From Anaerotignum faecicola (GTDB lineage: Bacteria > Bacillota > Clostridia > Lachnospirales > Anaerotignaceae): DNA of 64,000 nucleotides. The notes beneath the pieces are model-generated. The model did not search any database. It was not told the origin of the DNA and saw only the letters and a list, made by a program, of their open reading frames with translations. Where the stretch lies: positions 248,001-312,000 of the forward strand of contig NZ_BHVZ01000002.1 of assembly GCF_003865035.1 (NCBI RefSeq). The letters are read 5' to 3'. The position numbers and the translations under genes are program-made. This document shows positions 1 through 7,339 of this stretch, in pieces (position 1 is the stretch's first letter; the number at the start of each line of letters is the position of its first letter).

Positions 1-183
1 CTGGTGCTTGCTCTCTTCTGCTGTAATAAGTTCGGCTGGGGCTGGGATAACTTCCTTGCAGAAGCAAATAGCGGTAAGGGTCTGAAGGTGCGCCCTTGGA
101 TGAAGCCGATTTTCCGCTTTGTCCTGCCGGGGCTGATTGCCTTCATCTATATCTACGGCATGGCTACCTTCAACTGGCGTTAA
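1..183 (+). CDS. Na+-dependent transporter (NSS/SNF family), C-terminal end
   Basis: An open frame runs from base 1 to a TAA at 181-183 and gives 60 residues; the start lies outside the window. It reads WGWDNFLAEANSGKG, then a charged stretch, then one hydrophobic helix (FVLPGLIAFIYIYGMATF). This is the typical tail of bacterial neurotransmitter:sodium symporters (YocR/MhsT-like): the conserved W-x-W-D-x-F-x-x-E segment before the last membrane helix. Such proteins import amino acids with sodium. The substrate cannot be told from the tail. Family assignment is by remembered motif only. Confidence 0.75.
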   Translation: MVLALFCCNKFGWGWDNFLAEANSGKGLKVRPWMKPIFRFVLPGLIAFIYIYGMATFNWR

Positions 184-194
184 AGTACATAAAA

Positions 195-218
195 AGGTGT
201 TGGATTTCTCCAACACCT
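195..218. terminator. Intrinsic terminator hairpin, probably bidirectional
   Basis: A perfect 10-bp stem (AGGTGTTGGA at 195-204, TCCAACACCT at 209-218) with a TTTC loop. Read on the minus strand the stem is followed by TTTTT, so it would end transcripts coming from the lipoprotein genes through the repeat at 235-446. On the plus strand it follows the transporter stop codon, but the downstream T tract is poor. Confidence 0.7.
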
Positions 219-234
219 CAATAAAATTTATATT

Positions 235-446
235 GCGGAAGGGTTTGGGAAACAATCCGTTCATTACTTGCTACGCAAAGCAGGCTTTGCCTGCCACCCC
301 TTCTTGGGTGGTAAGCAGTTTCCCAAATGGAATCCGCAGGAGGAATTCATTTCCGACGAGGAAAACCGTAGGTTTCAAGGCTTTTAGCCGATGGAACCTA
401 CGGTTTATTCGTCTGTCTAAACAAGTCGAAATCCTGATTTCGACTT
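235..446 (-). repeat. Dispersed structured repeat, copy A
   Basis: This 212-base segment is closely matched by 24198-24473. Shared blocks include GCGGAAGGG, TTGGGAAACAA, CTACGCAAAGCAGGCTT, TTTCCCAAATGGAATCCGCA and the closing stem AAGTCGAAA..TTTCGACTT. It contains several short stems: CCACCC/GGGGTGG near 294-312, GCAGGC/GCCTGC near 280-295, AACCGTAGGTT/AACCTACGGTT (364-374 and 394-404), and the stem at 423-446. It lies between the stop codon of the minus-strand lipoprotein gene and a terminator, so it is probably transcribed as a 3' UTR. Copy A lacks about 60 bases that are present in copy B. The long plus-strand open frame over this region is not convincing as a protein. Confidence 0.8.
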
Positions 447-448
447 AA

Positions 449-1051
449 CTATTCCAGATATAATAGAGACCGCAGTGTGCCATCCTTATAGAACGTCAGC
501 ATGTAAATATGCCCATCCTCCATCACAAGCGTCACATCCACGGAATTATGCGGTGCGCCTTCCTCCGTATTATCAAAATACGCATCTCTGATTTCCCTGT
601 CATCCCCCAGCTGCTCCGCAACCAGTGCCTTGGCAGAATCCAGTATTTCCTCACTCTCGATGATTTCCTTCATCTCCTGCGCAGAAATAAACTCCAACGG
701 ATACGCTTCGCCGCCTCTGACAAAGTGGATGCGGTTCTTGTCCTCCGTAATCCAGACGGCATAATCCCAATCCTCGTCATAAAGCTGCACAAACCAACCA
801 TCCGGCTGAATACTGCTGTCCTGATTATAGGATGCGTCCCCTGCCAGAGCGTATTTGTTCGCCCCGAATATCTTCTCTATGCCGTTCTCCGCAACGAAAA
901 TTGCGCTTTCCTTGCTGTTGCATTTCGCAATCTGCTGAGAGAGACTCATGCGACCTTTGCTGTCAGAAAGTGCCTTCGCCTCTCCCGCCGCACAGCCCGT
1001 TGTGATAGATAATAGAAGCATCACGCTCAGAATCATTTTTCTTTTCTTCAT
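449..1051 (-). CDS. Putative lipoprotein of unknown function
   Basis: The 200-residue product starts at MKKRKMILS, 8 bases after a GGGG-type ribosome site; a longer in-frame start at 1093 has no better signal. A charged N-terminus, a hydrophobic core and the lipobox SITTGC predict lipid anchoring at Cys19 after signal peptidase II cleavage. The rest is acidic and mixed (for example DEDWDYAVWITEDKNRIHF), with no family I recognise; the C-terminal VTLVMEDGHIYMLTFYKDG resembles PepSY-like beta segments only loosely. It is the last gene of the minus-strand run that starts with the BlaI/M56 pairs, so it may be cargo of that regulatory system. That is inference from position only. Confidence 0.6.
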   Translation of the reverse strand: MKKRKMILSVMLLLSITTGCAAGEAKALSDSKGRMSLSQQIAKCNSKESAIFVAENGIEKIFGANKYALAGDASYNQDSSIQPDGWFVQLYDEDWDYAVWITEDKNRIHFVRGGEAYPLEFISAQEMKEIIESEEILDSAKALVAEQLGDDREIRDAYFDNTEEGAPHNSVDVTLVMEDGHIYMLTFYKDGTLRSLLYLE

Positions 1052-1107
1052 ATCCCTGTCCCCTTTTTCTTTATCAAAATTTACCTCATGCAATTTCGAT
1101 CATCGTT

Positions 1108-1587
1108 TTAATTGATAAAAATCTCTCTGATAGAAATCACCCTGCCATCTTCAAGCGCCTGTATTTCAAAAGGTGTTTTCCCAAGCTCTCCATTTCCCGC
1201 ATCAAATTTCTTCAGAAACTCAGATACCTCTTGTGTTGTATACATACGGGTTTCATTATCTTCCGAAATAAATAAAGCACCTGTATCATAAAAATCGTAT
1301 CTTGTTTCGTCATTTAATGTGAATGTGAGTTTCTCATCCGAAGGATTATAGATATAGTATCCATTCAGCATATCTTCCTCTGTTAAGTTTAAAGAATCTA
1401 TCCAATACTTATCTGCTAAATCAATATACTTAATCTCATCAACAATCAGCTGATTATCCTTAACCGTCAGATAGCCTTCATATACATTGTATGCCCCGGT
1501 CATGTCCTGCTTCTGCGGTTCCTTTCCGCACCCCGTTGCACCAATCAGCAGTAAAACTCCAAGAAGCAAACCAATCTGTTTTTTCAT
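1108..1587 (-). CDS. Putative lipoprotein of unknown function
   Basis: The product has 159 residues. GGAGGG lies 7 bases before the ATG of MKKQIGLLL, so this start is preferred over two in-frame ATGs just upstream, which overlap the ribosome site. The N-terminus is a lipoprotein signal with lipobox LIGATGC. The mature part is small and rich in Tyr, Asp and Glu (YNVYEGYLTVKDNQLIVDE, TEEDMLNGYYIY) and probably folds as beta strands outside the membrane. No known domain is recognised. It lies 56 bases before the next lipoprotein gene and 45 bases after the membrane-protein gene at 1633, in the same minus-strand run. Confidence 0.6.
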   Translation of the reverse strand: MKKQIGLLLGVLLLIGATGCGKEPQKQDMTGAYNVYEGYLTVKDNQLIVDEIKYIDLADKYWIDSLNLTEEDMLNGYYIYNPSDEKLTFTLNDETRYDFYDTGALFISEDNETRMYTTQEVSEFLKKFDAGNGELGKTPFEIQALEDGRVISIREIFIN

Positions 1588-1632
1588 CTGCATTCCCTCC
1601 ATTTCTATATAGCATTTCTCACCTGTCCACGC

Positions 1633-2214
1633 TTACGATTCCCCCAGTGACACCACCTTCCATGCCGCTTCTGCATCCTCCTTCACCATATAAGCATTCC
1701 AATGATAATCCCCCGAAGCCTCTTTATCCTGCTGATCCTCATAATAGAAGCTCACATTATAGTAACGCCAGTCATAATCCTGCGCATCATAGTAAGGCGC
1801 ATCCGCAGAAGGATTCTGATAAAACGACCGCGGCACCTCTGTCAGATTCAGAAATAGCACCTTGCCGTCCATTTCCTCTTTGATATAGTCTTTCAGCACC
1901 GCCTTCACCTCTGCATCCTCATCCTTTGTCGCGGCACTGTTCCCCCACAGCCCCAGACTCGCAACTGCCAGAATCAGAAAAACGAAATTGCAGATTTGCA
2001 CCTTTCCGATTCCCTTTTTGCAGAAAAAGCTGCCATAGAAAAACAAAACCACACAGCAAAGCAGCAAAACCACCGCCATAAGCAGCAATGTCCGGCTCCG
2101 ATAAATGCCGTAGTCCCGCGCATAGCCGTCCTGATAAGATAACACGCAAAACCATACAACCAGAAGCACCATCAGCACACCTAAAATAACCTTGATGATT
2201 CGATTCCTGTTCAT
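1633..2214 (-). CDS. Hypothetical membrane protein
   Basis: The product has 193 residues and starts after GGAGGTGGAATCAC. It has three clear hydrophobic helices (about 7-26, 42-62 and 73-92) and a soluble C-terminal half of about 100 residues rich in acidic and aromatic residues (YDAQDYDWRYYNVSFYYED). This end would lie outside the cell if the topology is N-in with three helices. No family is recognised. It lies 25 bases downstream of the second M56 peptidase gene and upstream of two lipoprotein genes, so the last three genes look like an envelope module expressed with the BlaI/M56 regulators. Confidence 0.55.
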   Translation of the reverse strand: MNRNRIIKVILGVLMVLLVVWFCVLSYQDGYARDYGIYRSRTLLLMAVVLLLCCVVLFFYGSFFCKKGIGKVQICNFVFLILAVASLGLWGNSAATKDEDAEVKAVLKDYIKEEMDGKVLFLNLTEVPRSFYQNPSADAPYYDAQDYDWRYYNVSFYYEDQQDKEASGDYHWNAYMVKEDAEAAWKVVSLGES

Positions 2215-2239
2215 GTGATTCCACCTCCGTCATCGTTTC

Positions 2240-3367
2240 TCATTTCTCGTCATTCTGCGCATCGTAATGCAATCCCAGATGTTCGATTTCCTCCACAGAC
2301 ATAAATATCATTTCCGGTTCATCCTCTATATAAAGCGTGTATACGCCATCTTCTCCATGCTTTATGATATAATCTGTTGTATAGATATAATCAAGATTCA
2401 GCCCCGGCGGTCTATATTCCGGCTGCAGCACGATACTATAAGAAAGGAAAAGCAGTGCAAAAATCATAAAATAAATACATTTTTCAATTTTTCTGTCCCT
2501 TTCAAACTGCATCATCACCGCAAACCGCTGTTTCAGATTCGCCTGTCGGAAAAACTGACTGCCGAACGGGTAGCTACGGCAGACAGCGCGCTCCCGTTTC
2601 ATTTCCTGCAGCAGACACCCCAGATAATCGACCTTCTCCTGTTTGTTCAGCTTTCTGCTCACGCAGGAGTCGCAGTATACCTCAAGCAGCTGCGCGCAGG
2701 CATCTCTGAACAGATACACCAACGGATTCCACCAGAAAATGCACTCCAATACCATAACAATCAGCTTCATCCAGTTTGTCTTATTTGCGAAATGCTCCAG
2801 TTCGTGCAGGAAAATGTACCGCAGCTCACCCTCGGTATATGCCGCCTTCGGCAGGAAGATAATCTGCCTGAAATAGCCGAATTCCAGTATCGTTCGGATA
2901 TTTTTATCCACAATCACCGTTGTTTCAAATGCATACCCGTTCTCCCGCTTGACCTCCTCCAGAATTTTCAGATAGCTTTCGTCGCAGATGCTCGGCAGAT
3001 GTCCAAACCTGCGAACCAGCTGTCTGTAAAAACGAATCCTGCTCCACGCAATGCAGACCGTCCCCGTCATCCAGACCGCAAGCAGCAGCCACCGCACCTG
3101 CACCACAAAGCCGCCAATCGTAAACAGCTTTTTTCCCAGAAACGCGATAATCGCAGGATAAATCTGAAAGGAACTGATTTCTATTGTGCTTTCCACCTCT
3201 ATCGGGAATAGAAGCTTCACCAGCAACGCCGCCCCCAGCAACGCAAATACCCGTAACGGAATCCGCAGCAACACCCTGTTGCTTCTGGATAAGCCTATAA
3301 AAAACAGAAAAAACAGATTGCTGAGCAGAATTGCCGTAATGAATGAATATCTCGTAACGAAAATCAT
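2240..3367 (-). CDS. M56 family (BlaR1/MecR1-like) membrane metallopeptidase
   Basis: The product has 375 residues, with four predicted N-terminal and central membrane helices and a zinc-protease motif HELEH at about 188-192, followed by WWNPLVYLFRDACAQLLEVYCD, the usual M56 layout. In BlaR1/MecR1 proteins this domain cleaves the paired BlaI repressor after signal sensing. Classical BlaR1 proteins are near 600 residues because of a C-terminal penicillin-binding sensor. Here only about 90 residues follow one last helix (305-320), so the beta-lactam sensor is absent and the signal is unknown. It starts 13 bases after its BlaI-like partner. A GGGGAG ribosome site precedes the ATG. Confidence 0.85.
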   Translation of the reverse strand: MIFVTRYSFITAILLSNLFFLFFIGLSRSNRVLLRIPLRVFALLGAALLVKLLFPIEVESTIEISSFQIYPAIIAFLGKKLFTIGGFVVQVRWLLLAVWMTGTVCIAWSRIRFYRQLVRRFGHLPSICDESYLKILEEVKRENGYAFETTVIVDKNIRTILEFGYFRQIIFLPKAAYTEGELRYIFLHELEHFANKTNWMKLIVMVLECIFWWNPLVYLFRDACAQLLEVYCDSCVSRKLNKQEKVDYLGCLLQEMKRERAVCRSYPFGSQFFRQANLKQRFAVMMQFERDRKIEKCIYFMIFALLFLSYSIVLQPEYRPPGLNLDYIYTTDYIIKHGEDGVYTLYIEDEPEMIFMSVEEIEHLGLHYDAQNDEK

Positions 3368-3380
3368 ACGTCTCCCCTAT

Positions 3381-3788
3381 TTATACACTCTTTTTGCTGT
3401 AATCGTCCAACCAGTTTTCCAGTTCGGAAATAATTTTCTCGTCCTTTTCCTCATCGCCGCCCATCAGTCCGGATAAAAAGGAGGAAACATTGAACTTGTT
3501 CGTCTCATTTTCAAAAACCTCCGAAACCTGATTCGTGATGTAATCGGAAAGGCTCACCTTCGCCTCATATAAACGGCTGTTCACCTTCGCCACCCTCTGC
3601 GAACCGCAGACCACAATATACCCGTTCTCCAACAGCTTATTCAGCAGAGGATGAATGGAATTCGCCGCCCATGTGCCCTCTTTTCTGTGCTGTAGGATTT
3701 CCGATGCCGTCAGCGGTTTGTCCATGCTCCAGAAAATCGTCATAATTTCATATTCCTTTGGAGATAAATAATTCTTTTGTACCTTCAC
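3381..3788 (-). CDS. BlaI/MecI family transcriptional repressor
   Basis: The product has 135 residues, the usual length for the family. The N-terminal winged helix (YLSPKEYEIMTIFWSMDKPLT, NSIHPLLNKLLENGYIVV) matches the penicillinase-repressor pattern, followed by a C-terminal dimerisation part. The start codon is GTG at 3788, 7 bases after AAGGGTG. It lies upstream of its own M56 peptidase gene (2240-3367), which would cleave it to relieve repression. The first helix region differs from its neighbour at 5060-5440, so the pair is an old duplication or two separate acquisitions rather than a recent copy. Its operator may be the dyad at 3822-3841. Confidence 0.85.
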   Translation of the reverse strand: MKVQKNYLSPKEYEIMTIFWSMDKPLTASEILQHRKEGTWAANSIHPLLNKLLENGYIVVCGSQRVAKVNSRLYEAKVSLSDYITNQVSEVFENETNKFNVSSFLSGLMGGDEEKDEKIISELENWLDDYSKKSV

Positions 3789-3821
3789 TTCGCTTCACCC
3801 TTTTTCGACTATATTTTTTTC

Positions 3822-3841
3822 TACTGTATTTTTTTACATTA
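3822..3841 (-). promoter_or_regulatory. Imperfect dyad upstream of the second blaI-like gene
   Basis: The halves TACTGTA (3822-3828) and TACATTA (3835-3841) are near-inverted around a T run in an AT-rich stretch, 34 bases upstream of the GTG start. It uses the TGTA/TACA words of BlaI operators, but in the opposite order to the classical TACA-TGTA arrangement, so it is only a weak operator candidate. Confidence 0.3.
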
Positions 3842-3999
3842 TATAATCTGCGTTTTTCCGTGTCAATCTGCAATCCTTCACAATTCTTTCTCGATTTCGA
3901 CGCTTGTTTGACATCGTTTTTCGGTAATCTGATAAATTTTTTCGCTTCCTCTTATTTTGCATCACAATACATATTTATTATTTTAAAAATGTTCACATA

Positions 4000-5076
4000 T
4001 CATGATATTTTGTCTACTTTCACTACTTCAAACTGTCCCCTCTCTGCAAATTTGACATTCCTCGAAAACAGCATATTCACCGGTACATCCGCCTCCTTCG
4101 CAACCGCGTTGCTGAAAAGCAGTATCCCCAGTGCCACGGCAAGCACTGCCGTTCTTCCTGCCCTGCTGTTCCTGCTATTTCTTTTCATAATTTTTATCAT
4201 TCTGCTTTTATAGCTGTTGATGCTTGCCCCCATAAACCCAACGCTACAGAGTTCCTCCCCGTATCTACTCTGCTCCAGTTCCAGTATCTTAATCATCAGT
4301 TCGCAGTATTTCCGCCTTTGTCCCTTCGTAAAATTCCTTGTGACTTCCTCGTCACAGGCTGCCTCCGTCCATTCTGAAAGATTCTTCCGCAGCAGATAAT
4401 ACAACGGGTTAAACCAGTTCAGGCAATTCAAAAACAATCCCAGCAGCTTACGCAGCAAATCCCGATGCACCACATGATACCATTCATGTGCAAGGATAAA
4501 TCTGATTTCCTCTGCATCAAAACCGGTAAGCATATAGGCAGGAATCGCGATATATTTCTTTCTTACGCCAATCGTGCATGGCGTAGCAATATTGCAGCAC
4601 CCGACAAGGCGCACATCTGCAATACGCCTTTCCCCTTTTATCTCGCAGAATATGCCATGCCATATATCCTCCTGCACCGCAAACATGGATTTTCTGACTA
4701 CCCGCAGCAGACGAATATAGCTCCACGCATAATAAAGGAAGAAAATAATTCCCCCAATCAGCCAGATTGTCGCAAAGTATTCCATGTGTATGCGTTCGCG
4801 CACACCGAATACAAAGCTGTCAAAGCCACTGTTCTCCGGATACACCAGTAAATGCATCTCACGAAACGCCTTCTCACTGCCATCCTTGATAGAAACCACA
4901 AAATACAGCGGTATCACAAACGAAAGCAATGCGATTGTGTTGATTGTCGCCATCGTCCTTGCGGAAGTCCATCGATATGCCAGCCTCTCAAAGGGCAGGA
5001 ATATCGCACAGAATACAAACCCGCTGACGGACAGCAGTAAAGCTATCATAAATGCACGCTCAATCATCAAGTTCAT
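4000..5076 (-). CDS. M56 family (BlaR1/MecR1-like) membrane metallopeptidase
   Basis: The product has 358 residues, with membrane helices at about 8-28, 44-62 and 101-119. The zinc site HEWYH is at about 197-201, followed by HRDLLRKLLGLFLNCLNWFNPLYY and the downstream EAACDEEV, which supplies the third metal ligand in M56 enzymes. A last hydrophobic segment (about 310-326) is followed by only about 30 residues, so no penicillin-binding sensor domain is present. The gene overlaps the upstream blaI-like gene by 17 bases, which implies translational coupling. Its role is probably proteolytic release of that repressor in answer to an unknown envelope signal. Confidence 0.85.
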   Translation of the reverse strand: MNLMIERAFMIALLLSVSGFVFCAIFLPFERLAYRWTSARTMATINTIALLSFVIPLYFVVSIKDGSEKAFREMHLLVYPENSGFDSFVFGVRERIHMEYFATIWLIGGIIFFLYYAWSYIRLLRVVRKSMFAVQEDIWHGIFCEIKGERRIADVRLVGCCNIATPCTIGVRKKYIAIPAYMLTGFDAEEIRFILAHEWYHVVHRDLLRKLLGLFLNCLNWFNPLYYLLRKNLSEWTEAACDEEVTRNFTKGQRRKYCELMIKILELEQSRYGEELCSVGFMGASINSYKSRMIKIMKRNSRNSRAGRTAVLAVALGILLFSNAVAKEADVPVNMLFSRNVKFAERGQFEVVKVDKIS

Positions 5077-5440
5077 CCAACCACGCCCTCAAATCCTTCA
5101 TGTCATTTTTGCCGATTTTATCACTGCCCCGAAAAGCAACCAGAAAATTCTTCAGAGAGCCGCCGAATTTACTCTCCACAAACCCCTCCGCTTCTTTTTT
5201 TTCATACTGTTCTTTGCTTACCAAAGGGAAATAACAAAGCTTGTTTCCCTTCTTCGTTACCCCTAAAATCTCCTTCGCCGTCAGCCGTCTTAAAAAGGTT
5301 GCTACGGTCGGATAGGTCCATTCCTCGCCCTCCTTCTTCAGAATTTCCAGCACCTCCGGCACCGTTACCATCTCCTCCGCTTTCCAGATTTGATTCATAA
5401 CCTTCATTTCCGCATTGGAAATACGCATTTTCTCGTCCAT
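5060..5440 (-). CDS. BlaI/MecI family transcriptional repressor
   Basis: The product has 126 residues with the family pattern ISNAEMKVMNQIWK, TVPEVLEIL, YPTVATFLRRLTAKEIL and GNKLCYFPLVSKEQY: a winged helix-turn-helix followed by a dimerisation helix region. It is the first gene of the minus-strand run 5440-449. Its promoter carries two palindromes of the TTACA-N3-TGTAA type (5459-5471 and 5482-5494), as expected for BlaI-type autoregulation. No beta-lactamase gene is nearby, so the regulated cargo is probably the downstream membrane protein and lipoproteins. Confidence 0.88.
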   Translation of the reverse strand: MDEKMRISNAEMKVMNQIWKAEEMVTVPEVLEILKKEGEEWTYPTVATFLRRLTAKEILGVTKKGNKLCYFPLVSKEQYEKKEAEGFVESKFGGSLKNFLVAFRGSDKIGKNDMKDLRAWLDELDD

Positions 5441-5458
5441 CGTTTCTTCCCCTTTCTG

Positions 5459-5505
5459 TTACATTTTGTAATTTTATTTTATTACACACCGTAACACTTT
5501 GTCAA
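5459..5505 (-). promoter_or_regulatory. Promoter with two BlaI-type operators
   Basis: Read on the minus strand: -35 TTGACA (5505-5500), an 18-base spacer, and -10 TAAAAT (5481-5476). The spacer holds TTACA-CAC-CGTAA (5482-5494), and a perfect palindrome TTACA-TTT-TGTAA (5459-5471) lies just after the -10, near the start point. The spacing centre to centre is 23 bases. TACA-N3-TGTA is the core of known BlaI/MecI operators, so this is a strong candidate for autoregulation of the tandem BlaI/M56 operon. Confidence 0.75.
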
Positions 5506-5533
5506 CCTGAAAATTTCCCTGTTTTCTCCAAAC

Positions 5534-5562
5534 AAAAAAGCGTCCATCCATCCGATGAACGC
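5534..5562 (-). terminator. Intrinsic terminator after the small zinc-binding protein gene
   Basis: On the minus strand the stem GCGTTCATC / GATGGACGC (one wobble pair) is followed by six T residues. A near-identical hairpin ends another gene at 41653-41678. Confidence 0.75.
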
Positions 5563-5577
5563 CAAAATCTGCTGTTG

Positions 5578-5802
5578 CTATTTTTCTTCTATTTTAATCC
5601 GAAACCCTTCCGTCATTTTCCGATAACATTCCTCGCAAAGATCAAAGGCATCCTGCCTGCCATCCTGCTCGGAAAAATATCCCCATGTTTTTTCCGCATG
5701 GAAATAGTCCGCCCCCCTCAAGGGGATTTCCCTGCCGCAGCCATTGCAAACAACCTTAGAAAGAACCCGTTCTTCTCTCATACCTGTCTGATATTCTCTC
5801 AT
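5578..5802 (-). CDS. Small Cys-rich, probably zinc-binding protein
   Basis: The product has 74 residues; the start lies 8 bases after GGAGG. It has two Cys pairs, CNGCG (about 19-23) and CEECY (about 56-60), spaced as in a treble-clef or zinc-ribbon fold, with an aromatic middle part (YFHAEKTWGYFSEQDG). Similar short stand-alone zinc-finger proteins are common in Firmicutes, but I cannot name a function. It is monocistronic: its own terminator lies at 5534-5562, and the divergent radical-SAM gene starts at 6016. Confidence 0.6.
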   Translation of the reverse strand: MREYQTGMREERVLSKVVCNGCGREIPLRGADYFHAEKTWGYFSEQDGRQDAFDLCEECYRKMTEGFRIKIEEK

Positions 5803-6015
5803 GCTCGTTTCCTCCCCATGCTCCTTCGCTTCTGCTTATCTCCTATCACCTGTTACAGACCATAGGATAGCATCTTTTTGTCGAAAAAGCAAAGGGGAAT
5901 CTCTGGCAATGTCGTTCTCAAAAAACATCTCTTTCGTTCTTCTGTCGAAAAACAGTTGTCTTTTTCCGTTCCCCTATGATACAATCACAATAAGAAAGAC
6001 AGAGGTGTACTTGCT

Positions 6016-6969
6016 ATGGAAAAAATGAAAACCGCGTTATCCCATTGCGAAATCTGCCCCAGAGGCTGCGGCATTAACCGCACCGCAGGCAAAGCAGGGT
6101 GGTGTCATGCCCCCCTCCTGCCGAAGGTTGCTCTTGTCAGCGGACATCTGTGGGAAGAACCGCCCATCAGCGGCACAAAAGGCTCCGGCACAATCTTTTT
6201 CAGCCATTGCAATCTAGGCTGTGTCTTCTGCCAGAATCATACCATCAGTCAGGAGGGCTTCGGGCAAGAAGTCAGCATCCTCCGTCTGGCGGAGATTTTT
6301 CTGGAACAGCAGGAAAGAGGCTTTCATAATATCAATCTGGTTTCCGCGGTGCAGTTTATTCCGCAGGTGGCAAAGGCTTTGGAATCGGCAAGAGCGCAGG
6401 GTCTGCGGATTCCCGTTGTCTATAATTCCAACGGCTACGAATCCCTGACAGGCTTACGCATGCTGGATGGCTTGGTGGATATCTATCTGCCCGATTTTAA
6501 ATATTGGAACAATGACCTCGGCGTTTCCTATTCCCATGCGCCGCACTACAGAGAAACCGCCGCAGCTGCCATTTTGGAAATGCGCAGGCAGGTGCCGCAG
6601 GATGTTTTTGATGCAGAGGGTCTCCTGCAAAAGGGGCTGCTTCTGCGTCATCTGATATTGCCCGGGCAATATCGCGACAGCATGCGAATTCTCGACTGGG
6701 TGCGGGCATCCCTCGGCGAAGAAACTCTTGTTTCTCTCATGAGCCAGTATACGCCCCTGTATCGTGCAAAGGAAATCAAGGCACTTTCCCGCAAACTGAC
6801 TACCTTTGAATATGAAAAGGTAATTGATTATTTTTTTGAAATCGGCTTAAAAAACGGTTTTATGCAAAAACGATCTTCGGCAACTGGGGAATATACCCCA
6901 ACCTTTGATTTATCGGGCGTTGTCGCCGCCGAAAGCTTTATGAAAAGAGAGGAGAATCATCATGATTAA
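6016..6969 (+). CDS. Radical SAM protein, PflA/PflX-like (COG1313)
   Basis: The product has 317 residues. After an N-terminal Cys cluster (CEICPRGCGINR and GWCHAP) comes the radical-SAM motif CNLGCVFCQN near residues 70-79 (CxxxCxxC), followed by a partial TIM-barrel sequence (NINLVSAVQFIPQVAKAL, VVYNSNGYESL, YLPDFKYW). This is the COG1313 group annotated as PflX or 'putative pyruvate formate-lyase activating enzyme'; its true substrate is unknown. The start follows AGAGGTG with 8-base spacing. Its last codons overlap the next gene (cupin, 6962) by 8 bases, so the two are probably made together. No glycyl-radical enzyme gene is nearby. Confidence 0.8.
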   Translation: MEKMKTALSHCEICPRGCGINRTAGKAGWCHAPLLPKVALVSGHLWEEPPISGTKGSGTIFFSHCNLGCVFCQNHTISQEGFGQEVSILRLAEIFLEQQERGFHNINLVSAVQFIPQVAKALESARAQGLRIPVVYNSNGYESLTGLRMLDGLVDIYLPDFKYWNNDLGVSYSHAPHYRETAAAAILEMRRQVPQDVFDAEGLLQKGLLLRHLILPGQYRDSMRILDWVRASLGEETLVSLMSQYTPLYRAKEIKALSRKLTTFEYEKVIDYFFEIGLKNGFMQKRSSATGEYTPTFDLSGVVAAESFMKREENHHD

Positions 6970-7303
6970 AAAAGAGAGAGTTGTTACCGTAGAAGGTCTG
7001 AGAGATGGCAAGGGCAGTGTAGAAATCCATCACATTCTGGAAGGCGAGGATCTGATGGGGCATGGCACCATGTTCGCCCGCGTCATCGTAAAGCCTCATA
7101 GCTCCATTGGCTGGCATCAGCATGTCGGCAATACAGAGCCCTATTACATCCTCAATGGTGTTGGTACCTTCGTGGATAACGACGGCACAAAAACAGAGGT
7201 ACATCCCGGCGATGTCTGCTCCATCAAGGTTGGTCAATGGCATGCCATGGAAAACAATACCGATGAAGATATGGAAATGATTGCATTCGTTATGAACGAA
7301 TAA
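6962..7303 (+). CDS. Cupin domain protein
   Basis: The product has 113 residues, a single-domain cupin. The metal-binding motif 1 is visible as WHQHVGNTEPYYILNGVG (His53, His55, Glu60 by approximate count), and motif 2 as PGDVCSIKVGQWHAMEN with its His. Small cupins of this type are often phosphomannose-isomerase-like, or bind small carboxylates. The gene overlaps the radical-SAM gene by 8 bases, and a strong terminator follows at once, so the pair forms a two-gene operon. The biochemical role is not known. Confidence 0.8.
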   Translation: MIKKERVVTVEGLRDGKGSVEIHHILEGEDLMGHGTMFARVIVKPHSSIGWHQHVGNTEPYYILNGVGTFVDNDGTKTEVHPGDVCSIKVGQWHAMENNTDEDMEMIAFVMNE

Positions 7304-7309
7304 AAATAA

Positions 7310-7333
7310 GGCGGACAGTTTGTCCGCCTTTTT
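7310..7333. terminator. Bidirectional intrinsic terminator
   Basis: A perfect 8-bp stem GGCGGACA (7310-7317) / TGTCCGCC (7321-7328) is followed by TTTTTC on the plus strand. On the minus strand it is followed by TTATTTTTATT, so it can serve both the cupin gene and the convergent gene at 7340. Confidence 0.85.
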
Positions 7334-7339
7334 CTGTCT

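Noticed and set aside
137..448. A 103-codon plus-strand frame covering repeat copy A
   Set aside because: It starts inside the transporter gene and runs through hairpins; the equivalent frame is not kept in copy B, so it is not a conserved protein.
3822..3841. A classical BlaI operator before the second blaI-like gene
   Set aside because: The half-sites are in the reverse order (TGTA..TACA) and imperfect, unlike the clean TTACA-N3-TGTAA at 5459-5471; reported only as a weak dyad.
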